Origin: Candidatus Epulonipiscium viviparus
GTDB taxonomy: Bacteria > Bacillota > Clostridia > Lachnospirales > Cellulosilyticaceae
Assembly: GCF_030708075.1 (NCBI RefSeq)
Contig: NZ_CP117982.1
Location: 310,001 to 374,000 of the forward strand
DNA: 64,000 bases
Direction: 5' to 3'
Under the pieces are notes generated by a model, which was given only the letters and a program-made list of their open reading frames with translations, was not told the origin of the DNA and did no database searches. The translations under genes and the position numbers were made by a program. Shown here in pieces: positions 36,928 through 46,129 of the stretch. Position 1 is the stretch's first letter; each line of letters opens with the position of its first letter.

Positions 36928-37803
36928 TTACTTACGTTTTTTTACTCTAAAAACTTTGATTAATATGATGATTATAATAGCAATAATGGCAATAAATGGT
37001 AAATATAACACAAACGCTACTATCGCGGACTGAATAACTGCAAACAGATTTTTAAACGAATCTTTAAATGCCTGAATAATACGATCCATAAAAGTTACCG
37101 GTTCCGGATGCGCGTCAACATATTCATAGACTTCTCTCACAGTAATATCTATAGTTGAGAAATCTAGCAAACTGTCATATTTATTCAGAGAACCTTGCGC
37201 AAGTTCTAACTCATATATAACGTTGTTTAGTTCCTTTTCGATTTCAAATAATTCAGTCAGTGTGCCAGCCTCTTTCAGTAATTCTAGCAACCGGTCGCGC
37301 TGAGTTTCAAGCGATTTAATTCTAAGCTCCGTATCTACATATTGATCTGTGATATCCTGAACATCTATAGATTTCGAAGTCGCAACACCAAAATCTGCCG
37401 TGTCATCTATAAAGTTATTGAACTCTTCTTCGGGAATACGCACCTGCATATATGCACTCCGAGGGTTGAAGGTATCTCCCTTGCCATACACGGAGTAGCT
37501 TTCGATAAATCCGCCTAACTCTTCAATTTTCGTAAATATAACATCGATCGACTCATCAAATGCTGTGGTTTCAATATTCATATTACCGTTTTTAATCATC
37601 TTTCTGTTCGGCATAGCAATATCTGGCATCGCGCTATTCGCTCTCGGTGCTGAATCAGCCATCTTAGCATATCCACCACCTGCACTCATTTCCCCCATTT
37701 CCATTATTTCCATACTTTCTGGTAGGGCAACTTTATAATCTTCGTTCGCCGAGCTACACCCCGCTAACAAAAATATTGCCATCAATAATATAATTTTTTT
37801 CAT
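36928..37803 (-). CDS. DUF4349 lipoprotein
   Basis: This 291-residue surface lipoprotein has a short signal with lipobox LLAGC. A low-complexity Met/Ala/Ser region (~35-66) follows, then a domain with IKNGNMNIETTAFDESIDVIFTKIEELGGFIES and MQVRIPEEEFNNFI. A coiled coil (~160-215, LRIKSLETQRDRLLELLKEAG) and one C-terminal membrane segment near residue 265-285 with a basic tail come next. This matches DUF4349, an envelope family without firm function. It is anchored at both ends if both signals work. A consensus promoter lies 32 bp upstream. Confidence 0.88.
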   Translation of the reverse strand: MKKIILLMAIFLLAGCSSANEDYKVALPESMEIMEMGEMSAGGGYAKMADSAPRANSAMPDIAMPNRKMIKNGNMNIETTAFDESIDVIFTKIEELGGFIESYSVYGKGDTFNPRSAYMQVRIPEEEFNNFIDDTADFGVATSKSIDVQDITDQYVDTELRIKSLETQRDRLLELLKEAGTLTELFEIEKELNNVIYELELAQGSLNKYDSLLDFSTIDITVREVYEYVDAHPEPVTFMDRIIQAFKDSFKNLFAVIQSAIVAFVLYLPFIAIIAIIIIILIKVFRVKKRK

Positions 37804-37834
37804 AATACCTCCTGTACTTTTATGTATTTTTTGA

Positions 37835-37863
37835 AGTATATAACAAACTTAACATTCTGTCAA
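37835..37863 (-). promoter_or_regulatory. Promoter of the DUF4349 lipoprotein gene
   Basis: On the minus strand a perfect TTGACA and TATACT are separated by 17 bp. Confidence 0.78.
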
Positions 37864-37963
37864 TATATCGTCAAATTTCATTTTTGCATATAAATTGTCT
37901 CAATATGTTTATTTTTCAAATTTTTTGGCTATACTTTTAGATATAAAAATTTTGGAGGCGAGA

Positions 37964-39166
37964 ATGTTAGAAGAACAATTTAAAGAAATTGATAGAATCA
38001 GATTTGCAGTTGGTACAAAAATATTGGCTGCTATGCAAAAGAATAAATTAGAATATTCTCATTTTGCAGGAAGCTCTGGCTATGGATACGACGATAGCGG
38101 GCGAGAAATCATAGAGAAAATTTATGCTGATGTATTTGGAGCAGAAGATGCCCTGGTGCGACCTCAGTTGATGTCTGGAACTCATGCATTAACCGTATCA
38201 TTTTTTGGCAACCTACGCCCTGGCGATACGCTACTTTCTGTAGTAGGCAAACCATACGACACGCTTCTGTCTGTAATAGGAATACGAGAAGCATCCGGGA
38301 GCCTTGCAGAATTTGGAGTTAATTATCATCAAGTTGATCTTTTGCCTACAAACGAAATAGACTTCGCAGGAATCACGAATGCCATTACATCATCAACCAA
38401 AATGGTTACAATTCAGCGTTCTAAAGGATATTCTACTCGGCCTACACTGTCTGTTGCTCAGATTGCAAAAATAATATCAACAGTAAAAGCTGTTCGAGCA
38501 GATATTATATGCCTTGTGGATAACTGCTATGGCGAGTTTGTAGAAGAGATTGAGCCTAGCGAAGTGGGCGCGGATTTGGTAGTTGGCTCTCTTATCAAAA
38601 ATCCTGGTGGAGGCTTATGCGAATCTGGCGGCTATATTGTAGGTAAACGCAAATACGTTGAAGCCGCAGCGATGCGACTTACAGCACCGGGGCTCGGCAA
38701 AGAAGTAGGAGCGACACTTGGAACCAATAAAAATGTGTTACAAGGATTATTTTTGGCTCCAGAGGTTGTTGCCAACGCCTTGAAGGGAGCGGTTTATGCT
38801 GCATACAAATTTGAGCAACTAGGTTTTAATGCAATTCCAAAGTGGAACGAAAAAAGATCCGACATAGTTCAAGCAATCGAAATGAATACCGCCGAAAATG
38901 TAATTGCTTTTTGCGAGGGCATTCAGAAGGCTGCCCCGGTCGATAGCTTTGTTAAACCCATTCCGTGGGAAATGCCAGGGTATGATGTACCTGTAGTTAT
39001 GGCTGCTGGAGCATTTGTTCAGGGATCTTCTATTGAACTCAGTGCCGACGCTCCAATAAAACCCCCATTTACCGTATTTTTCCAAGGCGGATTAACACAA
39101 TATCATGCTCAAATAGGAATCGATACTGCATTACAAATTATGAAAGACAAGGGCTTAATTGCTTAG
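37964..39166 (+). CDS. Methionine gamma-lyase family PLP protein (aluminium-resistance family)
   Basis: This 400-residue PLP-dependent fold type I protein belongs to the group labelled methionine gamma-lyase or aluminium resistance protein in Firmicutes. Recognisable parts are HFAGSSGYGYDDSGREIIEK, DALVRPQLMSGTHALTVSFF, CLVDNCYGEFVEE and the lysine in VGSLIKNPGGGLC, the likely Schiff-base residue. The real substrate is not established. The ATG at 37964 follows TTGGAGG. It begins an operon with miaB, mutS and mutL. In many Clostridia this gene sits near miaA and hfq, which are missing here. Confidence 0.88.
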   Translation: MLEEQFKEIDRIRFAVGTKILAAMQKNKLEYSHFAGSSGYGYDDSGREIIEKIYADVFGAEDALVRPQLMSGTHALTVSFFGNLRPGDTLLSVVGKPYDTLLSVIGIREASGSLAEFGVNYHQVDLLPTNEIDFAGITNAITSSTKMVTIQRSKGYSTRPTLSVAQIAKIISTVKAVRADIICLVDNCYGEFVEEIEPSEVGADLVVGSLIKNPGGGLCESGGYIVGKRKYVEAAAMRLTAPGLGKEVGATLGTNKNVLQGLFLAPEVVANALKGAVYAAYKFEQLGFNAIPKWNEKRSDIVQAIEMNTAENVIAFCEGIQKAAPVDSFVKPIPWEMPGYDVPVVMAAGAFVQGSSIELSADAPIKPPFTVFFQGGLTQYHAQIGIDTALQIMKDKGLIA

Positions 39167-39175
39167 GAGGATGCG

Positions 39176-40600
39176 ATGAGTAAGCGTTTAGAAGTAAAGA
39201 TAACTACCGAAGAAGCAAAAAGACAAGACGAAATTATATCAAAACTTTCGCAACATATTAAAGATAAAGGTTTAACATTTTTTATTGGAACATTTGGTTG
39301 CCAAATGAATGCTCTTGATTCTGAAAAAATCGAAGGGGTTCTTACCAAATTAGGATATACTAAAGCAGCCAGCGAAAAGACTGCCGATTTTTTAATATAC
39401 AATACGTGTTGCGTTCGCGAAAATGCCGAGCTAAAAATCTTTGGCAAATTGGGTGCGCTAAAGCATCGCAAAAAGAAGCAACCCAACTTTATGGTGGCAC
39501 TTTGCGGATGCATGATGCAGCAAGATGTGGTCCTTAAAACATTAAAGCAAAAGTATAAATTTGTTGATATTATTTTTGGTACGTACAACATATATAAGTT
39601 GCCAGAACTTTTACAAACTAGAATCGAAACTGGCGAGAACATAATTGATATTTGGGAAACACACCAAGAAATTGTCGAGGATTTGCCCAGCATCAGAAAG
39701 CACCAGTTTAAGTCTTGTGTCAACATTATGTATGGCTGCAACAACTTTTGCACATATTGTATAGTTCCGTATGTGCGCGGAAGAGAACGCAGCCGTGAGG
39801 TGGATGATATTTATGATCAAGTAAAAGCGTTGGTCGATGATGGCGTCAAAGAAATTATGCTATTGGGTCAAAATGTAAATTCTTACGGCAAAAATTTAGC
39901 AACGAAACCTACGTTTACAGATTTGCTCGAACGATTAGCTTCAATAGATGGGCTAAAACGTATTCGATTTATGACTTCGCATCCAAAAGATTTTAGTGAT
40001 CAACTTATAGAATCTATAGCAAAACATGATAACATTTGTAAAGGACTTCACTTGCCTATACAATCTGGTAGTACACGCATTTTACAACAAATGAATCGTG
40101 GCTATACTCGAGAAGAATACCTAGATTTGGTTGCCAAAATAAAGAAGGCGATTCCATCTGCCACATTGACGACTGATATTATCGTTGGATTTCCGGGTGA
40201 ATCCGATTCCGACTTTGCAGATACTTTAGACGTCGTTACACAAATTCAATATTTAAGCGCTTTTACCTTTATATATTCGAAGCGTACCGGCACTCCTGCA
40301 GCAACAATGGAAAATCAAGTCGATGAAGATGTTATAAAAGCTAGATTTAACCAATTAGTTGCTGCTGTAAACACAATCGCTGCAGATTTTATGGCTGCAC
40401 AAATAGGTAACACATACGAAATATTATTAGAAGATTCCAGCAAAAATGATGCCACAATGTTAAGCGGTAGAACCGATACCGGAATTTTAGTACATGTCAA
40501 AGCTCCGCTAAACTTCATCGGAGAGTTTGTAACCGTCAAAATTACTAATTCCAAAACACATTATTTGGTTGGAGAAATAAAAGTAAGTGAGGATTTATAG
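39176..40600 (+). CDS. miaB: tRNA-2-methylthio-N6-dimethylallyladenosine synthase MiaB
   Basis: This 474-residue radical-SAM methylthiotransferase adds a methylthio group to i6A37 of tRNAs. The N-terminal domain has TFGCQMNALDSEKIEG and further cluster cysteines (NTCCVREN, LCGCMMQ). The radical-SAM site is YGCNNFCTYCIVPYVRGRE, and a TRAM domain ends the protein (TGILVHVKAPLNFIGEFVTV). AGGAGG lies 5 bases before the ATG. Its stop codon directly abuts the mutS start. miaA, needed for the substrate, is not in the window. Confidence 0.96.
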   Translation: MSKRLEVKITTEEAKRQDEIISKLSQHIKDKGLTFFIGTFGCQMNALDSEKIEGVLTKLGYTKAASEKTADFLIYNTCCVRENAELKIFGKLGALKHRKKKQPNFMVALCGCMMQQDVVLKTLKQKYKFVDIIFGTYNIYKLPELLQTRIETGENIIDIWETHQEIVEDLPSIRKHQFKSCVNIMYGCNNFCTYCIVPYVRGRERSREVDDIYDQVKALVDDGVKEIMLLGQNVNSYGKNLATKPTFTDLLERLASIDGLKRIRFMTSHPKDFSDQLIESIAKHDNICKGLHLPIQSGSTRILQQMNRGYTREEYLDLVAKIKKAIPSATLTTDIIVGFPGESDSDFADTLDVVTQIQYLSAFTFIYSKRTGTPAATMENQVDEDVIKARFNQLVAAVNTIAADFMAAQIGNTYEILLEDSSKNDATMLSGRTDTGILVHVKAPLNFIGEFVTVKITNSKTHYLVGEIKVSEDL

Positions 40601-43141
40601 ATGACCCCGATGTTAAAACAATACTTTGAAATCAAAAAAAAATACAGCGACTGCTTATTATTTTTTAGATTAGGTGATTTTTATGAAATGTTTTTCGATG
40701 ATGCAGTTTTTGCTAGCCAAGAACTCGAACTTACGTTAACCAAGCGGAATGGCGAAGACTCTCCCCCAATGTGTGGGGTGCCTCATCATAGCGTTGATTC
40801 GTATATTCTTAAATTAACAAACAAAGGATACAAGGTTGCCATATGCGAACAGATAGAAAATTCTAACGAATCCAAAGGCATCGTTATGCGAGATGTGGTG
40901 CGAGTGATTACTCCTGGAACTAGCTTGGAAAGCACCAATGATAACTATATCGCTTGCGTCGTAAAATTAAAAAATTCTTATGCGCTTAGCTTTTGCAATG
41001 TTACAGCATGCGAGTGGAAAGCCATACAAATAGAAAAAAATTCCAAGCAAGTCATTGATGAAATTTCCAAGCATATGCCTGTGGAATGTCTTATCAATAC
41101 TGAAGTTATGGGTTCTGATATCGAAAAATTTTTGATACAAGAATGCAATGCATTGGTTCAATCTTTGCCTGAAATAACTAATTTAAAAGAAGAGCTCAAT
41201 AATCATTTTGAAAATTCTGTATTGCAGCGAATAGATACTGATGTACTAGTTTTATGTGTGGGATCGCTTTTGCATTATTTAACTAGTATTGCCAAAAATT
41301 CATTAATTCACTTAACAGATTTACAACTTTATACTATCGCCGAAAATATGTATCTCGGAACCGAAGTAATCAAAAATCTCGAGCTTATAGAAACATTGCA
41401 TGATAAAAGTAAAAAAGGTTCGCTATTAAGCATTTTAGATAAAGCCGTTACTCCTATGGGCAAGCGCGAAATTAAAAATTGGATTTTAACACCATTATTG
41501 GATAAATCTCAAATCCTACTTCGCCAAGATGCGGTTGCTGAGTTAGTTCAAAATATTTTTTTGGCAAGTGATTTACGAGAATATTTAAAGTCAATTTATG
41601 ATCTAGAAAAGATTGTTGCTAAAATAGGATACAAAACTTGTAATGCAAAAGACTTGATCGTGCTTAAAGACTCTATTTTATATTTAGCTGCGATCCAAGA
41701 TCTAATTGCTACTACTACTAGTACTGAGCTATCTACAATAAGCCGCAATTTAGATATTTTGGAAGATATTTACACTTTGATCAACAGTGCTATCAATGAA
41801 GATGCGCCTCTTTCGATTAAAGATGGTGGAATTATTAAAAAAACTTATAGCTCCGAGGTATTTAAACTGAAGGATATCAAAGACAAAGGCGCGTCTTGGC
41901 TAGTAGAGATAGAAGCTCGTGAACGCGAAAGTACCGGAATTAAAAACCTGAAAATTAAGTATAATAAAGTTTTTGGATATTTTTTAGAGGTCACCAACTC
42001 CAATAAAAATTTAGTTCCCGAACATTATACAAGAAAACAGACGTTGGTAAATTGCGAACGTTATATTACAGAAGAATTAAAAGACATAGAAGAGCAAATT
42101 TTAAATGCAGATTCTTTGATCTGCCAACTTGAATATGATATTTTTATGGAAGTAGTACAAAAAATTGAAACAAATATAAAACGTATATTAGAGACTTCTA
42201 AGAATATTGCTAAGCTCGATGCATATATATCGTTAAGCGCTGTTGCTATTTCCAACAACTATGTACGCCCCACTATTACAACCAATGGCGAAATTAATAT
42301 TGCTGCAGGAAGACATCCAGTTGCGGAGACCATTATTGGAACACAATCGTTTATTTCCAATGACACTTGCTTAGGGCAAGAAGATACTCAAATCGCTTTG
42401 ATTACAGGCCCTAATATGGGTGGAAAATCTACCTACATGAAGCAAGTTGGTTTAATCGTGATTTTGGCGCAAATCGGATCTTTCGTCCCTGCAACATCGG
42501 CAGAAATATCTGTTGTAGATAAAATATTTACTCGTGTAGGTGCTTCCGATGATCTTATTTCTGGCAAAAGTACGTTTATGGTCGAGATGAGCGAAGTTTC
42601 TAACATCTTGATCAATGCCACTTCAAACAGCTTATTAATCCTTGATGAGATTGGCAGAGGAACTAGCACTCTTGATGGCTTGAGCATTGCACAAGCAGTT
42701 ATAGAATATATTGCCATTAATAAGGTGGGGGCAAAAACTCTGTTTTCTACTCATTATCATGAATTGCCGCAGTTGGTCAATCAATATGCAAACATAAAAA
42801 ACTATTGCGTAACTGTACAACAAAACAAAAATTCATTAATATTTTTACACAAAATTGCAGAAGGTGTTGCTGGAAAAAGCTTTGGACTAGAAGTTGCTAA
42901 GCTAGCCGGATTACCGGTTGATGTATTACACCGAGCTGGTCAAATTTTATCAAAATTAGATGCAGAAAAACTTAATACTACTAACTCTGAAGTTTTACCC
43001 GCATTTTCACAATCATATGATATCGAATCTCATGATTATGACGATCTAGTAAACACTATTAATGACATCAATATAATGGATTTAACTCCTGCAAAGGCAA
43101 TCGAAACTATTCAGCAACTCAAAAATTTAGTAAATAGCTAA
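40601..43141 (+). CDS. mutS: DNA mismatch repair protein MutS
   Basis: This 846-residue protein recognises mismatches and small loops. The N-terminal mismatch-binding domain has RLGDFYEMFFDDA with the Phe-Tyr-Glu wedge. The ATPase domain has GPNMGGKSTYMKQ (Walker A), LLILDEIGRGTSTLDG (Walker B) and STHYHELPQL. A C-terminal helical region ends the protein. Its ATG is the first codon after the miaB stop, so translation is coupled. Length and motifs are normal, in contrast to the expanded MutL encoded next. Confidence 0.97.
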   Translation: MTPMLKQYFEIKKKYSDCLLFFRLGDFYEMFFDDAVFASQELELTLTKRNGEDSPPMCGVPHHSVDSYILKLTNKGYKVAICEQIENSNESKGIVMRDVVRVITPGTSLESTNDNYIACVVKLKNSYALSFCNVTACEWKAIQIEKNSKQVIDEISKHMPVECLINTEVMGSDIEKFLIQECNALVQSLPEITNLKEELNNHFENSVLQRIDTDVLVLCVGSLLHYLTSIAKNSLIHLTDLQLYTIAENMYLGTEVIKNLELIETLHDKSKKGSLLSILDKAVTPMGKREIKNWILTPLLDKSQILLRQDAVAELVQNIFLASDLREYLKSIYDLEKIVAKIGYKTCNAKDLIVLKDSILYLAAIQDLIATTTSTELSTISRNLDILEDIYTLINSAINEDAPLSIKDGGIIKKTYSSEVFKLKDIKDKGASWLVEIEARERESTGIKNLKIKYNKVFGYFLEVTNSNKNLVPEHYTRKQTLVNCERYITEELKDIEEQILNADSLICQLEYDIFMEVVQKIETNIKRILETSKNIAKLDAYISLSAVAISNNYVRPTITTNGEINIAAGRHPVAETIIGTQSFISNDTCLGQEDTQIALITGPNMGGKSTYMKQVGLIVILAQIGSFVPATSAEISVVDKIFTRVGASDDLISGKSTFMVEMSEVSNILINATSNSLLILDEIGRGTSTLDGLSIAQAVIEYIAINKVGAKTLFSTHYHELPQLVNQYANIKNYCVTVQQNKNSLIFLHKIAEGVAGKSFGLEVAKLAGLPVDVLHRAGQILSKLDAEKLNTTNSEVLPAFSQSYDIESHDYDDLVNTINDINIMDLTPAKAIETIQQLKNLVNS

Positions 43142-43159
43142 AAGGAGACTCGATCAATT

Positions 43160-46102
43160 ATGATTAAATTATTAGACCCCTTAACCATTAATCAGATTGC
43201 TGCTGGAGAGGTAGTAGAGCGCCCCGCATCTGTTGTAAAAGAATTGGTAGAAAATAGCATAGATGCTGGTGCCACTGTTATTACAGTAGAAATTAGTAAA
43301 GGCGGCGTTGAGTTAATTAAGATTATAGATAATGGATCTGGATTTCAATTAGATGAAATAGAAATTGCATTTCTCAAACATTCAACAAGTAAAATAAGCA
43401 CTACAAGCGATTTAGAACATGTGTTAACAATGGGGTTTCGAGGCGAAGCTCTATCTAGTATCAGCTCGATTGCTAAAGTGGAACTTACTAGCAAAAATAA
43501 AGACAGCGCAACAGGAAGGCGAGTGACTGTATCTGGCGGCACGATAACCAACACTATGGATGTCGCAGCGTCTCAAGGTACCACGTTTGTAATCCAAGAT
43601 TTATTTTTCAATGTTCCCGCTCGAAAAGCTTTTTTGAAATCCGCTGGTGTTGAAGCCGGACGCATCACTGATATTATATATAAATTGGCTCTCTCGCATC
43701 CAAACATTGCATTCAAGTATATTAAGGATTCAAAACCGATATTTCAAACTCGAGGTAATAATAATTTAAAGGAAGTAATTTTCAACATTTTTGGCAAAGA
43801 AATTTCTGACGGAACTATACCTATTCAATATGCAACCAAAGACTTTAAACTAGAAGGTCGAATTGGAAAATTAACCCTCAGCAAATCTAATCGAAGTTGG
43901 GAATTATTTTTTATCAATGGAAGATATATAACCAATAAAATTTTTAATGAAGCAGTTGAGGAAGCATATAAAACTCTCACTATGGCGAAAAAATTTCCGG
44001 TTGCTATTCTTCGCGTTACTATGCCAGCATCTCATCTAGATGTCAATGTGCATCCTGCCAAGCTAGAAGTACGATTTAAAGATAGTGATGCGATCAAAAC
44101 CGCCATCATCAATGCTATAAAACAAACTTTAAGCGAAATAAATTTAATGCCTACTTTTGCAGAAGCACTACCTAAGTCTGCACATAAAAAACCTGCGCTT
44201 AATATTGATCAAGCAAAACTCGTCACTCCTGCTATTACGGTCGATGCATTAAGCAATGAATTAAAATTTAACAATCTATTTAGAAAAAAACCGACATTGA
44301 TAGTACCTGAGGCAGCCCATGTAAACGCTACTCATGGGGCAGCTCATGCAACCGCTACTTCTGATGCGGCTCATGTAACCGCTACTCATGGGGCAGCTCA
44401 TTCAAACGCTACTTCTGATGCGGCTCATGTAAACGCTACTCATGGGGCAGCTCATTCAAACGCTACTCATGGGGCAGCTCATTCAAATGCTACTCCGGGG
44501 GCAGCTCATTCAAACGCTACTTCTGATGCGGCTCATGCAAACGCTACTTCTGAGGCGGCCCATGTAAACGCTACTTCTGATGCGGCTCATGTAAACGCTA
44601 CTTCTGAGGCAGCTCATGTAAACGCTACTCATGAGGCAGCTCATTTAAACGCTACTCATGGGGCAGCTCATTCAAACGCTACTCCTGAGGCGGCTCATGT
44701 AACCGCTACTCATGGGGCAGCCCATGCAAACGCTACTTCTGATGCGGCTCATGTAAACGCTACTCATGGGGCGGCTCATTCAAACGCTACTCTTGGGGCG
44801 GCTCATGCAAGCGCTACTCGTGGGGCAGCTCATGCAAACGCTACTTCTGAGGCGGCTCATGCAAACGCTACTTCTGATGCCCCGCACGCACACACCCTCT
44901 TCATGCCCCCCCTTGCCACCCTTATTTTCGAGCCGGCTCATGTAAACGCTATTTCTGATGCGGCTCATGTAACCGCTACTTCTGATGCGGCTCATGTAAC
45001 CGCTACTTCTGGGGCAGCTCATGTAAACGCTACTTCTGATGCGGCCCATGTAACCGCTACTTCTGATGCGGCTCATGTAACCGCTACTTCTGATGCGGCT
45101 CATGTAACCACTACTTCTGATGCGGCTCATGTAACCGCTACTTCTGATGCGGCTCATGTAAACGCTACTTCTGATGCGGCTCATGTAAACGCTACTTCTG
45201 ATGCGGCTCATGTAAACGCTACTCATGGGGCAGCTCATGTAACCGCTACTCATGGGGCAGCTCATTCAAATGCTACTCATGGGGCAGCTCATGTAAACGC
45301 TACTCATGGGGCAGCTCATTCAAACGCTACTCATGGGGCAGCTCATGTAAACGCTACTCATGGGGCAGCTCATTCAAACGCTACTTCTGATGCGGCCTAT
45401 GCAACCGCTAATGCCAGATCAGTAGATTATACCGCGCTAGTAAAAAATACGTTTGAATATGTAGCTGACTCCGCAGATGCTGCATACACGGTAACTGCTG
45501 CTCCAAAAAATACTGTAGCTATTCCACAAGAAGGTCTCGATTATTTTTTGTTAGGACAAATTTTCGAAACTTACTGGATGATTAAATATATGGATAAAGT
45601 GTTAATTATGGATCAGCATGCTGCCCATGAACGAGTTATCTATGAGAAGCTTTTGGCAGAATTTCACTCCAATACGGTTGATTCGCAACAATTACTATGT
45701 CCTATGATTTTTAGGCCTACTGCGAATACGCTACCTCTCATAGCTGCACACTTTGCACTTTTAGAAAAAGCAGGCTTCGAAATTGAAATGCTCAATGAAA
45801 TAACTATGATTATTCGAGGCGTTCCATTTCTATTTAATCAACCTATGGCTCAATCTCAAGTAAAATCATTTTTAGAAGATTTCGGCAATAATAAAGGTAT
45901 ATCTTTGCCAGAAGAGAAAATAATAAGAATGGCTTGCAAAGCTGCGATAAAGGGTAATCATAAAATTTCCAAAACAGAATGTAAAAATCTGATAGAGTCT
46001 TTATTGGTACTTGAGAACCCTTTTAGCTGCCCTCATGGCAGGCCAACTTTAATTAGTTTAGAAAAATCAGATATCGAAAAATTATTTAGACGAATCGTCT
46101 AG
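43160..46102 (+). CDS. mutL: DNA mismatch repair protein MutL with a large nonapeptide-repeat linker
   Basis: This 980-residue MutL compares with about 600-650 in most bacteria. The GHKL ATPase domain (1-~330) is intact: ENSIDAGATVITVEI, DNGSGF, TMGFRGEALSSISSIAKV. A normal linker follows to ~384. Residues 385-753 are about 38 copies of a nine-residue repeat like AAHVNATSD, with one 18-residue interruption. The C-terminal domain (~775-980) keeps the endonuclease motifs DQHAAHERVIYE, ACKAAIKGNHKI and CPHGRP. The frame is open throughout, so the protein should be made. AAAGGAG precedes the start, 18 bp after mutS. The extra length is unlike any MutL linker I know. Confidence 0.96.
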   Translation: MIKLLDPLTINQIAAGEVVERPASVVKELVENSIDAGATVITVEISKGGVELIKIIDNGSGFQLDEIEIAFLKHSTSKISTTSDLEHVLTMGFRGEALSSISSIAKVELTSKNKDSATGRRVTVSGGTITNTMDVAASQGTTFVIQDLFFNVPARKAFLKSAGVEAGRITDIIYKLALSHPNIAFKYIKDSKPIFQTRGNNNLKEVIFNIFGKEISDGTIPIQYATKDFKLEGRIGKLTLSKSNRSWELFFINGRYITNKIFNEAVEEAYKTLTMAKKFPVAILRVTMPASHLDVNVHPAKLEVRFKDSDAIKTAIINAIKQTLSEINLMPTFAEALPKSAHKKPALNIDQAKLVTPAITVDALSNELKFNNLFRKKPTLIVPEAAHVNATHGAAHATATSDAAHVTATHGAAHSNATSDAAHVNATHGAAHSNATHGAAHSNATPGAAHSNATSDAAHANATSEAAHVNATSDAAHVNATSEAAHVNATHEAAHLNATHGAAHSNATPEAAHVTATHGAAHANATSDAAHVNATHGAAHSNATLGAAHASATRGAAHANATSEAAHANATSDAPHAHTLFMPPLATLIFEPAHVNAISDAAHVTATSDAAHVTATSGAAHVNATSDAAHVTATSDAAHVTATSDAAHVTTTSDAAHVTATSDAAHVNATSDAAHVNATSDAAHVNATHGAAHVTATHGAAHSNATHGAAHVNATHGAAHSNATHGAAHVNATHGAAHSNATSDAAYATANARSVDYTALVKNTFEYVADSADAAYTVTAAPKNTVAIPQEGLDYFLLGQIFETYWMIKYMDKVLIMDQHAAHERVIYEKLLAEFHSNTVDSQQLLCPMIFRPTANTLPLIAAHFALLEKAGFEIEMLNEITMIIRGVPFLFNQPMAQSQVKSFLEDFGNNKGISLPEEKIIRMACKAAIKGNHKISKTECKNLIESLLVLENPFSCPHGRPTLISLEKSDIEKLFRRIV
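44312..45418 (+). repeat. 27-bp minisatellite inside mutL
   Basis: There are twenty-one units (44312-44878), an 18-codon interruption (44879-44932), seventeen further units and one degenerate end unit. Each encodes Ala-Ala-His-[Val/Ser/Ala]-[Asn/Thr]-Ala-Thr-[Ser/His]-[Asp/Gly/Glu]. Unit types alternate (TSD and THG forms), which suggests block duplications as well as single-unit gains. Because units are 27 bp, gains and losses keep the frame. The array replaces no known MutL domain. Confidence 0.97.
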
Positions 46103-46129
46103 TGTTTAGTAGACACAATAGGAGGCAAT

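Noticed and set aside
44780-45265. Minus-strand open frame of Tyr-Met-Ser-Arg repeats inside mutL
   Set aside because: It is a shadow of the mutL minisatellite; no ribosome site or sensible start, and mutL itself is intact there.
44312-45418. CRISPR array
   Set aside because: The units are directly adjacent, coding and without unique spacers, and no cas genes are present.
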